From positions 1 through 64,000 of the forward strand of contig NZ_PPSM01000010.1 in NCBI RefSeq assembly GCF_002916655.1: 64,000 nucleotides of DNA, read 5' to 3'. The stretch is from Novosphingobium sp. HII-3 (lineage in GTDB: Bacteria; Pseudomonadota; Alphaproteobacteria; Sphingomonadales; Sphingomonadaceae). The position numbers and the translations under genes were made by a program. Position 1 is the first letter of the stretch; each line of letters starts with the position of its first letter. Below are positions 9,224-17,950 of this stretch, one piece after another. Under the pieces are notes generated by a model, which made no database searches, had not been told where the DNA came from, and saw only the letters and a list, made by a program, of their open reading frames with translations.

Positions 9224-10120
9224 ATGACCGTCTACCAGCCGACGCTCAAGCAGCTGCAGTATCTCGTCTCCCTTCACGAGCATGGCCATTTCGGTCGCGC
9301 CGCGGAGGCCTGTTTTGTTTCCCAATCGACGCTCTCGGCAGGCCTGCGCGATCTTGAGACGCTGCTAGGCGTAACGCTGGTCGAGCGGACGAAGCGCGCG
9401 GTACGTTTTACGCCGCTGGGAAACGCAGTAGTCGAGAAGGCGCACCGGATCCTGCGGGAGACGGAAGAGCTTTCCGACCTCGTCCAGTCCAGCGGCAAGC
9501 CGCTTTCGGGCGAAATGCGCATGAGCGTGATTCCCACGATTGCGCCTTTCCTTCTCCCGCGCATGCTTCCTCGTCTGCGGCGCGAGCGACCGAACCTGAA
9601 GCTGTTCCTGCGCGAGGAGCCGAGCCAGCAGGCGATCGAATCGCTGCACCACGGCCGCGCGGATTGCGTGCTGCTGGCCCTTCCCTACGCCACTGGCGAA
9701 GTGGAAAAAGAAACGATTGAGTTGGACGCCTTCTTCGTGGCCTTTCCCCGGGACGATCCGCGCGATCCGCCTCCGGAGATCAGCCCGGACATCATCGATG
9801 AGAACCGGCTCCTCCTGCTCGAGGACGGTCATTGCCTGAAGGACCACGCACTTGCGGCGTGCAATCGGCCTGAACTCCGGGCCAGTGCGACGATGATCGG
9901 CACCAGCCTGCACACTCTTGTGCAGATGGTGGACAATGGCCTTGGCCTCACCATGCTGCCGGAAATGGCGCTGGATGCCGGCATTCTCAACGGCACCAAT
10001 GTCGTGGCGCGCCCGCTTGTATCACCCAATGCCAACCGCGAGATCGCTCTGGTCTGGCGCAAGAATTCACCCCGTGCGGAGGAATTCCGCATGCTCGCCG
10101 ACGAATTGCGCGCCGGCTGA
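9224..10120 (+). CDS. oxyR: Peroxide-sensing LysR regulator OxyR
   Basis: A LysR-type regulator of 298 residues: N-terminal winged HTH (about 8-66, 'FGRAAEACFVSQSTLSAGLR') and effector domain. The redox pair of OxyR is present as C204 and C213 in EDGHCLKDHALAAC, with the nine-residue step of E. coli C199/C208. It is therefore expected to form a disulfide with H2O2 and activate catalase and peroxidase genes. None of those is in this window. A divergent or convergent target is absent; the next gene is a convergent MFS exporter. Confidence 0.92.
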   Translation: MTVYQPTLKQLQYLVSLHEHGHFGRAAEACFVSQSTLSAGLRDLETLLGVTLVERTKRAVRFTPLGNAVVEKAHRILRETEELSDLVQSSGKPLSGEMRMSVIPTIAPFLLPRMLPRLRRERPNLKLFLREEPSQQAIESLHHGRADCVLLALPYATGEVEKETIELDAFFVAFPRDDPRDPPPEISPDIIDENRLLLLEDGHCLKDHALAACNRPELRASATMIGTSLHTLVQMVDNGLGLTMLPEMALDAGILNGTNVVARPLVSPNANREIALVWRKNSPRAEEFRMLADELRAG

Positions 10121-10142
10121 CGCTCGCACAGGGAGCGGTGGC

Positions 10143-11303
10143 TCAGCCGCGCCTGCGCATCTGGAGCATGACGCCAAGCGCTGAAAGGCCGATGCCGAGA
10201 CCGGACACGCCGCTCCAGCCCCAGACATGCCAGATCGCCGTTGCCGCCCCGGAACAGGCGCTGCCGGCCAGGAACATGAGGCTCATGTACACGGTGTTGA
10301 TCCGCGATCGCGCTTCCGGACGGAGGGCGTAGATGATGCTCTGATTGGAGATCTGACTGAGCTGCACGGCGATGTCGAGAACGAGAACGCCGATAACCAG
10401 ACCCAGTATGGACGTCCAGAACGCGAAGATCAGCCAGGCGCCAAGTGTCAGGACGGTCGCGCTGGCGATGATCCGGTGCGGGCCGGTGCGGTCGGCCATA
10501 CGCCCGGCGAGCGGAGCGACCAGAACCCCGGCGGCGCCGACGATTCCGAACAGGCCAGCCGCCTGCGGACCATAGCCGAAATGCTCCTGAAGGTGCAGCG
10601 CAAGGATCGTCCAGAACACGCTGAACACCCCGAACTGGCAGCACTGAGTGAACGATGCGAGCCGAAGAGCAGGAAATTCCCGCCACAGGTCGCGAAGGGA
10701 GACCAGAAGCGCCCCATACGTCATCTCCGTGGGAGCAGGCCGGCTGCGGGGCAGTTGCAGGGCCATAAGCCCCGCTGTGATCACGGCCAGCGGAACGGCC
10801 AGCCAGAACATTTCCCTCCAGCCGAACGCACCTCCCACGAAGCCGGACAGCGCGCGGCTGAGCAGTATCCCGCAGAGAAGCCCGGCCATCACGGTGCCGA
10901 CTACCGCGCCGCGCTTCTCGTCGGGCGCGATGTTGGCGGCGAAGGGCACGATCTGTTGAGCGACGCAGGCGAGCAGACCCACCAGCAGCGAGCCTGCGAG
11001 CAGCAGCCCGGCCGTGGGCGCAAGGGCCACCAGCGCCAGCGCCACGCTGAGGGCGAGGCACTGCAGCACGATCAGCCGCTTGCGTTCGAGCAGGTCCCCC
11101 AGGGGAACGAGCGCGACGAGACCGACCGCGTAGCCAAGCTGTGTCACCGTGGGAACATAGGTCACGGTGCTCCCGCCGAGTTCGCGCTGCATGAGCCCGA
11201 TCACCGGCTGGTTGTAGTAGATGTTGGCAACCGCCAGACCCGCTGCCGCAGCAAGCGAGAACACGACGGAGCGGCGCGGGTTCAGGTGGGATTGTGCATG
11301 CAT
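10143..11303 (-). CDS. MFS transporter, drug-exporter type
   Basis: The 386 residues form about 12 membrane helices. The first helix region reads AAAGLAVANIYYNQPVIGLM and the loop 2-3 motif is PLGDLLERKRLI, as in the YnfM/NepI-like group of small-molecule exporters. A second half-motif is LAGRMADRTGPHR. The substrate cannot be told. It ends 22 bp from the oxyR stop in convergent orientation and begins upstream at 11303 with ATG. Confidence 0.85.
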   Translation of the reverse strand: MHAQSHLNPRRSVVFSLAAAAGLAVANIYYNQPVIGLMQRELGGSTVTYVPTVTQLGYAVGLVALVPLGDLLERKRLIVLQCLALSVALALVALAPTAGLLLAGSLLVGLLACVAQQIVPFAANIAPDEKRGAVVGTVMAGLLCGILLSRALSGFVGGAFGWREMFWLAVPLAVITAGLMALQLPRSRPAPTEMTYGALLVSLRDLWREFPALRLASFTQCCQFGVFSVFWTILALHLQEHFGYGPQAAGLFGIVGAAGVLVAPLAGRMADRTGPHRIIASATVLTLGAWLIFAFWTSILGLVIGVLVLDIAVQLSQISNQSIIYALRPEARSRINTVYMSLMFLAGSACSGAATAIWHVWGWSGVSGLGIGLSALGVMLQMRRRG

Positions 11304-11358
11304 GATTCGAGTGGAGGGCGTTGCCCCTCCCGGCCGCGTCCCGCTACCCCGCGACCGA

Positions 11359-11952
11359 TCAATCCATGTGCCTGAGGCCGACGCGCAGGTAATCCCAGCC
11401 CGTCACCAGCGTCAGCACGGCCGCGGCCCACAGCGTCGTCAGGCCGACCGAATGCGGCACGTTCACTACCAGCGAGCCGAGGTCCAGATTCCACCAGGGC
11501 ATGGCCGTACCAAGGATGAGGGCTCCAAGCGACACGAGCTGGAAGGTGGTCTTCCACTTCGCCAGGCGGCTGACCGGCATCGACACCTGCAGCCCGCCGA
11601 GGAACTCCCTCAGCCCGGAAACAGCGATTTCGCGCACGAGAATGACAAGCCCGGCGATGACGTGCATGTCCCCTACGTAGGGACCGCGCAGAATGCCCTG
11701 TGCCGTGAGGACCAGGATCACGGCCGCGACCATGATCTTGTCCGCAATGGGATCAAGGAAGACGCCCAGCCGCGAGACTGCGCCGCTCGACCGCGCGAGG
11801 TAACCGTCGAAGTAGTCGGTGATCCCCATCAGGCAGTAGAGCCCGAACGCCAGGCCGTAACCGAGTTCCCACGTGGGCCACCACAGAAGGAAAGCCAGCA
11901 ACGGCACCGCGAGGATGCGGGAGAGCGTCAGAATGTTCGGCAGTGTCAGCAT
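11359..11952 (-). CDS. pgsA: CDP-diacylglycerol-glycerol-3-phosphate phosphatidyltransferase
   Basis: PgsA makes phosphatidylglycerol phosphate, the committed step to phosphatidylglycerol and cardiolipin, in the inner membrane. The 197 residues contain the CDP-alcohol phosphotransferase motif D-x2-D-G-x2-A-R-x8-G-x3-D-x3-D, seen as DYFDGYLAR...SRLGVFLDPIADK, and several membrane helices. ATG at 11952 gives MLTLPNILTLSRI, the family's typical start. It lies 55 bp upstream of the MFS gene on the same strand and is divergent from the LplT-like gene, which also concerns phospholipids. Confidence 0.95.
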   Translation of the reverse strand: MLTLPNILTLSRILAVPLLAFLLWWPTWELGYGLAFGLYCLMGITDYFDGYLARSSGAVSRLGVFLDPIADKIMVAAVILVLTAQGILRGPYVGDMHVIAGLVILVREIAVSGLREFLGGLQVSMPVSRLAKWKTTFQLVSLGALILGTAMPWWNLDLGSLVVNVPHSVGLTTLWAAAVLTLVTGWDYLRVGLRHMD

Positions 11953-12075
11953 GATGCTACTGCCATAGCGCGCAAACGCTGCAGGAATAAAGTCTCGAAC
12001 GGGGCTTGTGCGTCAGGCGCAGGCCATTAAGTGTCCCGCCCACCAGTGAGCAAGGCCGGCGGCATACCTGATATC

Positions 12076-13389
12076 ATGACCACGACGACCCAACTCATCC
12101 GGACGAGGCGCTTTCTTCCGCTGTTTGTCACCCAGTTGCTGGGCGCGTTCAACGACAACCTGTTCAAGAACGCCATGGTGCTCTTCGTGGTTTACGAGGT
12201 GTACCGGTCGGAGGCGCAGGAGGCCCGGTTCAGCGCCCTTGCCTCCGCCGTATTCATCATCCCGTTCTTCCTGCTTTCGGCGCTCGCGGGGCAACTCGCG
12301 GACATGCGGGACAAGGCGCTGCTGATCCGGATCATAAAGGCCTGCGAGATCGCCATCATGCTGGTGGGCGGCGCTGGTCTGGCGCTCGCCTGGCAAGGCG
12401 TGGCGCTGGATGGCATCGCCATTCCGCTCATGCTGCTGGCGCTCTTTGCGATGGGTGTCCACTCGACCTTCTTCGGCCCTATCAAGTACGCGATCCTGCC
12501 TCAGCACCTCAAGGAAGGCGAAGTCCTTTCGGGGACCGGGCTGGTGGAAGCCGGCACGTATATCGCCGTTCTGGCGGGTACGATCGTCGCCGGCTGGATC
12601 AGTGTCGACGCGGCGGCCATCGGCGTGATCGCGATCGCCTGCATCGGCTGGCTCGCCGGCCGCCAGGTTCCTGCCGCTCCTCCGCTCGGGCAGGTCGAAC
12701 CGCTGGACTACCACGTGATCCGGGCTTCGGTGCGCCTCGTGCGGACCACCATGCAGGACCGGCGCGTGTTCCTTGCCATCTGCGCCATCAGCTTCTTCTG
12801 GGCCATCGGCACGGTCCTGTTCGTCCAGTTCCCGCCGCTGGCGAAGAACATGCTCATGGCGAGCAAGGAAGTGGCGAGCCTCTTCCTCGTCATCTTCTCC
12901 GTTGGTGTGGCGCTCGGATCGATGGCCATCAATGCCTTGCTGAAGGGGACAGTGTCGGCCCGCTGGTCGCCAATCTCCGTCATCGGCATGGGCGTCTCGC
13001 TCATGGCATTCCAGCAGGTCTGCCGCCTGTGGCCCCCTCACAGCGGCGACGGCGCCCTGATGGATGTGGGCACCTTCGTGGTGCAGCCGCTTGCGGTGCC
13101 GCTTATGCTGACATTGCTGGGCATCGCCGTGTGCGGCGGCATCTTCGTGGTCCCGCTTTACGCGTTCCTGACCACCTTCGTCGAAAAATCCCAGACCGCA
13201 CGCACCATCGCCGCGAACAACATCGTCAACTCGGGGGCCATGGTCCTGGGGTCGCTGCTGACCGGCCTGATGACCTTCCTGGGAATCGGCGTAGCGCAGC
13301 AGCTTCTGATCGTGTCGCTGTGCTGCGTCGCTTCAGCCTGGCTGGCTCACCTGCTGTTCAAGGCGGAGGTCGCGGCCGAAGCCGCCTGA
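12076..13389 (+). CDS. MFS transporter, LplT (lysophospholipid transporter)-like
   Basis: About 12 membrane helices in 437 residues. The start region RRFLPLFVTQLLGAFNDNLFKNAMV with its FNDN motif is the hallmark of the LplT group, which flips lysophospholipids inward for re-acylation by Aas. In many proteobacteria LplT is fused to or next to the acyltransferase; here it stands alone. I chose the ATG at 12076; a GTG at 12031 would add 15 residues and neither has a clear ribosome site. Function by family resemblance. Confidence 0.82.
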   Translation: MTTTTQLIRTRRFLPLFVTQLLGAFNDNLFKNAMVLFVVYEVYRSEAQEARFSALASAVFIIPFFLLSALAGQLADMRDKALLIRIIKACEIAIMLVGGAGLALAWQGVALDGIAIPLMLLALFAMGVHSTFFGPIKYAILPQHLKEGEVLSGTGLVEAGTYIAVLAGTIVAGWISVDAAAIGVIAIACIGWLAGRQVPAAPPLGQVEPLDYHVIRASVRLVRTTMQDRRVFLAICAISFFWAIGTVLFVQFPPLAKNMLMASKEVASLFLVIFSVGVALGSMAINALLKGTVSARWSPISVIGMGVSLMAFQQVCRLWPPHSGDGALMDVGTFVVQPLAVPLMLTLLGIAVCGGIFVVPLYAFLTTFVEKSQTARTIAANNIVNSGAMVLGSLLTGLMTFLGIGVAQQLLIVSLCCVASAWLAHLLFKAEVAAEAA

Positions 13390-13408
13390 TACCCTGCACT
13401 GCGCTCCA

Positions 13409-13633
13409 TCATGCGATGAACACGCCGATCGCTACGAAGCAGGAGCAGTAGGTCGACAGAAAACTGCGCCAGTCGCTACCGGAGGCGCGCCATGCGGTCG
13501 CCGCCGCCATGTTGGCTGCTGCCCGCCCGTCGCTCTCCGCCCAGGCAGGCACGCGAAACACATGAGGCGGCAGCGAGCGGCGAAACCAGTGGCTGGCCGA
13601 TTCGTGCGTAAGGACAAGAGCGCGGCGTTTCAT
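13409..13633 (-). CDS. Small conserved-looking hypothetical protein
   Basis: A protein of 74 residues starting MKRRALVLTHESASHWFRR, with a hydrophobic C-terminal end (FLSTYCSCFVAIGVFIA) that may be one membrane segment. Aromatic residues and codon use look like a real gene rather than a shadow, and no other reading explains the 13390-13640 gap. An in-frame ATG at 13642 would add three residues. No family recognised; convergent with the LplT-like gene. Confidence 0.55.
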   Translation of the reverse strand: MKRRALVLTHESASHWFRRSLPPHVFRVPAWAESDGRAAANMAAATAWRASGSDWRSFLSTYCSCFVAIGVFIA

Positions 13634-13736
13634 GAGCCGCATTGTGCACGTTAACTAAAAGTTTACCACCTGCCCCTCAGCCATGTCTCGGCGCCTTCCC
13701 GAAACGGGACAACTCGGCTGCGCGGCTTCTGCATGC

Positions 13737-13762
13737 AAAAAGGGCCGCCCTGCGGCGACCCT
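13737..13762 (-). terminator. Rho-independent terminator after csbD
   Basis: On the minus strand AGGGTCGCC, a GCAG loop and GGCGGCCCT form a nine-position stem with one mismatch, directly followed by TTTTT. It lies 24 bp beyond the csbD stop. Confidence 0.75.
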
Positions 13763-13785
13763 CTTCGGTGTAGAAAGAAGGATCG

Positions 13786-13968
13786 TCAGACGCGATCGCC
13801 CAGCGCGCCCTTCACTTTTCCGACGCCCTGCTGGAGTTCGCCCTTGCGCTCCTGCGCCTTGCCCTCAGCTTTCTGGGCCGGATCGTTGCGGGCTTCGCCT
13901 GCTGCCTGCTTGGCATTGCCAGCCACTTCGTTGCCGAGGCCCTTCATGGTGTCCTTGAGTTCACCCAT
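13786..13968 (-). CDS. CsbD-family stress protein
   Basis: A hydrophilic, lysine- and glutamate-rich protein of 60 residues, MGELKDTMKGLGNEVAGNAK and onward, with the repeated KxxxGE/GKxxGxxG pattern of the CsbD family. Members rise strongly in general stress; the molecular role is unknown. An AGGAGATA ribosome site precedes the ATG at 13968, and a terminator follows. Single-gene transcript. Confidence 0.9.
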   Translation of the reverse strand: MGELKDTMKGLGNEVAGNAKQAAGEARNDPAQKAEGKAQERKGELQQGVGKVKGALGDRV

Positions 13969-14080
13969 GATGTATCTCCTTGTCTGTCCGGCGACATGTT
14001 CGCCATACAAAGGGACAACACCCGGAATGCGGCCACGTTGCGTCCCGCCCGTCAGAACGTGCTTCTCCAGAGACCGCGCG

Positions 14081-14503
14081 TTATCGGCGGTTCGCCGTGT
14101 CGCCGGCGAGCTGCAGGATGTGGTTCCATTCCTCCGCCGTGACGGAAGCTACTGACAGGCGCGACAGCTTCACTACCTCCATTTCAGCCAGGCGCGGATC
14201 GGCCTTGATGCGGCTGAGCGGGACCGCACGGGGTAACTTCCGAACCGGCTTCACCTTCACCGCGGCCCACTTGCCTTCGGGATCGGTAGGATCGGCAATT
14301 CCCGCCGCACTGATCCGGACGACGCCGACAATCTCCTTGCCGATGTTGGAATGATAGAAGAACGCTTCATCGCCCACCTGCATGGCCCGCAGGTTGTTGG
14401 CGGCACGATGGTTGCGCACACCGTCCCAGGTTCCCTCCCCCTCCCGGACGAGATCGGCCCAGCCATAGGCATCCGGTTCGGATTTCAGCAGCCAATACGC
14501 CAT
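14081..14503 (-). CDS. EVE domain protein
   Basis: The 140 residues form one EVE (PUA-like) domain: MAYWLLKSEPDAYGW at the start, WDGVRNHRAANNLRAM, VGDEAFFYHSNIGKEIVGVVRI and W(N)HIL near the end. EVE proteins bind modified bases in DNA or RNA; in most bacteria the partner is unknown. It starts 79 bp from the divergent 2OG oxygenase gene, so the two may share a control region. Confidence 0.92.
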   Translation of the reverse strand: MAYWLLKSEPDAYGWADLVREGEGTWDGVRNHRAANNLRAMQVGDEAFFYHSNIGKEIVGVVRISAAGIADPTDPEGKWAAVKVKPVRKLPRAVPLSRIKADPRLAEMEVVKLSRLSVASVTAEEWNHILQLAGDTANRR

Positions 14504-14582
14504 TTACGCGCCTTTCCGTTTAGACTGTTGAGATCGGTGGCAGTAAGGGGCGGCATACCGAATCGCATTGGATTGCACTACC

Positions 14583-15518
14583 ATGGACCTCGCAGAAATC
14601 CCCGTCCTCAGCCTTGTGGCTGATCGCGCCGACCTTCCTGAGCGCGTCGGGCAAAGCTTCCGCACCTTCGGCTTCGCGATGATCCGCGACCACGGCATCG
14701 ATCAGGCGCTGATCGACCAGGCCTGGGCCAAGACCGAAGAGTTCTTCACCCTGCCCGTCGAGGCCAAACTCAAGTACTTCGACCGCGAAATCCACGGCGC
14801 TCGTGGCTACACGCCCTTCCGGACCGAGGTGGCCAAGGGCGCGACGGAGAAGGACCTCAAGGAATTCTGGCACGTAGGCCGCGATCTCCCCGAAGGTTCG
14901 CCGCTCGCCTCCTCGATGCCGCCAAACGTATGGCCTGATGAAGTCGAAGGGTTCCGCGACACCTTTACCGAGCTTTACGCGCAGTTCGATGAAGCGGGTG
15001 CCAAGATCCTGTCGGCCATCGCCGTCCATCTGGGGCTTGACGCGAACTGGTTCGATCCTGCGATCGAGGACGGCAACTCCGTCATGCGGCTGCTGCACTA
15101 TCCGCCCGTCGGAGATGGCGCAGGCGGTGCGATCCGTGCCGGCGCGCACGAAGACATCAACCTCATCACGCTCCTCCTCGGCGCGCAGGAAGCGGGCCTC
15201 GAACTCCTTGCAAAGGACGGCCGCTGGCTGTCGGTGGCACCACCGGAAGGCGCGATCGTCGTGAACATCGGCGACATGCTGCAGCGCTTGACCAATCATG
15301 TTCTGCCGTCGACCACGCACCGTGTGCGGAACCCCTCGGGGGAACGCGCGTCGCACAGCCGGTACTCGATGCCGTTCTTCCTGCACCTGCGCAGCGATTT
15401 CGATTTCGTCACCCTGCCCGAGTGCATCTCCGATGAAAATCCGGACCGCTATCCCGTCTCCATCACGGCCGACGATTACCTTCAGGAGCGTCTGCGGGAG
15501 ATCGGCCTCAAAGGCTGA
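14583..15518 (+). CDS. Isopenicillin-N-synthase-type 2OG-Fe(II) oxygenase
   Basis: A 311-residue oxygenase: N-terminal DIOX_N part (RTFGFAMIRDHGID...) and a 2OG-Fe(II) core with H-x-D (GAHEDINLITLLLG), distal His (TTHRVRNP) and the 2OG-binding R-x-S (SRYSMPFFLH). Similar proteins act on small metabolites or free amino-acid and pyrimidine compounds; the substrate is not readable. The ATG at 14583 is preferred over an upstream TTG. A strong terminator follows. Confidence 0.88.
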   Translation: MDLAEIPVLSLVADRADLPERVGQSFRTFGFAMIRDHGIDQALIDQAWAKTEEFFTLPVEAKLKYFDREIHGARGYTPFRTEVAKGATEKDLKEFWHVGRDLPEGSPLASSMPPNVWPDEVEGFRDTFTELYAQFDEAGAKILSAIAVHLGLDANWFDPAIEDGNSVMRLLHYPPVGDGAGGAIRAGAHEDINLITLLLGAQEAGLELLAKDGRWLSVAPPEGAIVVNIGDMLQRLTNHVLPSTTHRVRNPSGERASHSRYSMPFFLHLRSDFDFVTLPECISDENPDRYPVSITADDYLQERLREIGLKG

Positions 15519-15546
15519 GACAGCCTATTAAAAGACTGTAATGCAA

Positions 15547-15580
15547 AAGTCCCGGCCCCTCTCAGGTGCCGGGACTTTTT
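15547..15580 (+). terminator. Rho-independent terminator, possibly bidirectional
   Basis: A perfect ten-pair stem, AAGTCCCGGC with GCCGGGACTT around an 11-nt loop, is followed by TTTTT. It ends the 2OG oxygenase transcript. AAAA before the stem gives weak activity on the other strand too. Confidence 0.9.
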
Positions 15581-15650
15581 CGTTAAGAGTTACTTCAGAC
15601 CAGTTGCGTAACTTCCTTGGCTTGGAACGAAGTCCGGGGGGGCTTAATTC

Positions 15651-17099
15651 GTGCAGGCAACTCTTCTTAATTGGAGTGGATTGCATCGGCGCCGGTCATG
15701 GCGCGGTCGCAAGCCAGACTCCGCCACGCTCGTCATCGCGGGCGCGGCCGCAATCCTTTTCCTTGCTCTGACCAGTCAGATCGCGCCGGCCCTCGTGCGC
15801 CTCGCGGCAGGCCAGACCAAGGCGTTCGACACACTCGCCGTCAACGCCTTTCTGCTCAATCTGCTGTTTCTTGTCCTTGGCTGGCGGCGTTTCCGTGGTC
15901 TTCGTCAGGAGATATCGGAGCGCACCGCCTCCGAGCGGGAGGCGCGCCTGCTGGCGGAAACCGATCCGCTCACCGGTTTCCACAACCGCCGCAGCTTCAA
16001 TCTGAACGCGGACGCCATGATCCGGGACATCATCCAGACAGGCGATGCGGTTGGTGTGCTGATGATCGACCTGGACAATTTCAAGCAGGTAAACGACTAC
16101 AACGGCCACTCTGCGGGAGACCGCCTACTGCGGGAGTGCGCCCGGCGCATCCTGGCCGATCTGCCGGCCGAGGCCATAGCAGGGCGCATCGGCGGGGACG
16201 AGTTCGCCATCGCCCTGCCCTTCGACCCGGACCATCCCGAAGCCGTTGATGAACTTGCCTCCACGATCGCGCGCGCCGTCGCCGAGAGTTCCTGCATCAA
16301 TTCGGTGACGGTGGAGGTCACCGCATCCATCGGCCTCGCCAAGGCGACCTCGGCTACAACCAGCGCTCAGGCTCTGCTGGAGATGGCTGATGTCGCGATG
16401 TATCACGCCAAGCGGCAGGGCCGGAACCAGTTCACCTGGTTCGAGCCCAGCATGGCCCATGAGATGCGCTTTCGTGCGGACCTTGAAGCTGGGATCCGCC
16501 AGGGTATCCCCCGGGGAGAGTTCGTGCCTTTCTACGACCAGCAGATCGATATCCGGACGGGCGAACTGGTCGGCTTCGCGGTGCTGTTCCGCTGGGATTC
16601 GCCGCAATTCGGCATCACCGCGGCCGACGTCTTCCTTCCTGTCGCCGAGGACATCGGCCTTATCGCCGAACTGTGCCGCAGCGTGATCGGCCAGGCCCTT
16701 GAAGATGCGAAAGGCTGGGATAGCGGACTGACCCTCTCGATCCGCCTCTTGCCAACACAGCTGCGCGATCCCGGGTTTGCCGGCAAGCTGCTTCACATGC
16801 TTGAGCAGGCGCAGTTCCCGGCACATCGGCTGGAGGTTGAAGTTCCCGACGCCCTTCTCCACAGCACGCCAGGCCTCGTGCATGCGCTTGCCATCGGCTT
16901 GAGGCAGAAGGGCGTCCGCATCAGCCTCGACGATTTCGGCACGAGCTACAGCGCGATCGACCAACTGGACAAGATTCCCTTCGACCGGATCAAGATCGAC
17001 CGCAGCCTCGTGTCAAAGCTGCTGGAACAGAAGGACAGCGCGGCGATCGTCCAGGCTGTGGCCGCTCTTGGTGGCCGGCGGCGTGCCCGGGGAAATTGA
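15651..17099 (+). CDS. Diguanylate cyclase with degenerate, truncated EAL domain
   Basis: The 482 residues start at GTG, with a GGGGGG stretch before it. Two membrane helices (about 27-48 and 60-80) precede a GGDEF domain (about 90-255) with intact GGDEF near 180 (GRIGGDEFAIAL) and TDPLTGFHNRR. No RxxD feedback site stands five residues before it. The EAL part starts about 275, but the EAL motif reads GFAVLFRW, so the metal-binding Glu is lost. The DDFGTSYS and FDRIKIDRSLV motifs remain. The chain then stops after AIVQAVAALG with a short frame end, lacking the last part of the fold. It likely makes c-di-GMP and does not cleave it. dapF starts 33 bp later. Confidence 0.9.
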   Translation: MQATLLNWSGLHRRRSWRGRKPDSATLVIAGAAAILFLALTSQIAPALVRLAAGQTKAFDTLAVNAFLLNLLFLVLGWRRFRGLRQEISERTASEREARLLAETDPLTGFHNRRSFNLNADAMIRDIIQTGDAVGVLMIDLDNFKQVNDYNGHSAGDRLLRECARRILADLPAEAIAGRIGGDEFAIALPFDPDHPEAVDELASTIARAVAESSCINSVTVEVTASIGLAKATSATTSAQALLEMADVAMYHAKRQGRNQFTWFEPSMAHEMRFRADLEAGIRQGIPRGEFVPFYDQQIDIRTGELVGFAVLFRWDSPQFGITAADVFLPVAEDIGLIAELCRSVIGQALEDAKGWDSGLTLSIRLLPTQLRDPGFAGKLLHMLEQAQFPAHRLEVEVPDALLHSTPGLVHALAIGLRQKGVRISLDDFGTSYSAIDQLDKIPFDRIKIDRSLVSKLLEQKDSAAIVQAVAALGGRRRARGN

Positions 17100-17131
17100 C
17101 CTGGAGCGTCCCACCACCTAAATCGCGCGCC

Positions 17132-17950
17132 ATGCGCATCGACTTCACCAAAATGCACGGCCTTGGCAACGATTTCGTTGTTCTGGACGCGCGTGAGCGA
17201 CCCTTGCCTCCTGTCGATGCCCCGCTGGCCGCAGCTCTTGCGGACCGACATACCGGCATCGGCTGCGATCAGCTCATTCTCCTCGAGCCCTCCCGCGCCG
17301 GCGACTTCAGGATGCGCATTTTCAACGCTGACGGAAGCGAGGTCGAGGCCTGCGGCAACGCCACGCGGGCGATAGGCCTGCTGCATGGCAGGCCGGCTGC
17401 TATCGAGACGCGCGGTGGTATTGTCCGGTCCACGCCAGCCGAGAGTGGCATCAGCGTCGAAATGGGCAAACCCCGCTTCGACTGGGAGGCGATCCCCCTC
17501 GGCTATGCCATGGATACGCATGCCATGCCCGTGGCCTGGGAAGAACTCGTCAACCCGATCGCCGTCAACGTCGGCAACCCGCACGTGATCTTCTTCGTCC
17601 CGGATCCCTATGCCATCGACATGGCCCGTATCGGGCCGATGATCGAAACGGATGCCCTTTTTCCCGCCCGCATCAACGTGAACGTGGCGGGCGTGACCGC
17701 GCGCGATGCGATAACGTTGCGCGTGTGGGAACGTGGCGCTGGCCTTACCCGCGCCTGCGGGACCGGAGCCTGCGCGACGGCTGTCGGAGCCATCAAACGG
17801 GGCCTTGTCGATCGGCGCGTCACGGTCACGCTTCCGGGGGGGCCACTGGTGATCGAATGGCGTGACGACGATGAAATCGTGATGACCGGGCCGGCGACCG
17901 AAGCGTTCCGGGGCTCCTTCGAAGCAGCGGACTACGGGATCGCTGTTTGA
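17132..17950 (+). CDS. dapF: Diaminopimelate epimerase
   Basis: DapF converts LL- to meso-diaminopimelate for lysine and peptidoglycan. The 272 residues carry both catalytic cysteines, C74 (EACGNATR) and C209 (RACGTGAC), and the start MRIDFTKMHGLGNDF. I chose the ATG at 17132. Its TGA overlaps the TTG start of mtaB, so the two are translationally coupled in the dapF-mtaB-ftsY-yciB operon. Confidence 0.97.
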   Translation: MRIDFTKMHGLGNDFVVLDARERPLPPVDAPLAAALADRHTGIGCDQLILLEPSRAGDFRMRIFNADGSEVEACGNATRAIGLLHGRPAAIETRGGIVRSTPAESGISVEMGKPRFDWEAIPLGYAMDTHAMPVAWEELVNPIAVNVGNPHVIFFVPDPYAIDMARIGPMIETDALFPARINVNVAGVTARDAITLRVWERGAGLTRACGTGACATAVGAIKRGLVDRRVTVTLPGGPLVIEWRDDDEIVMTGPATEAFRGSFEAADYGIAV

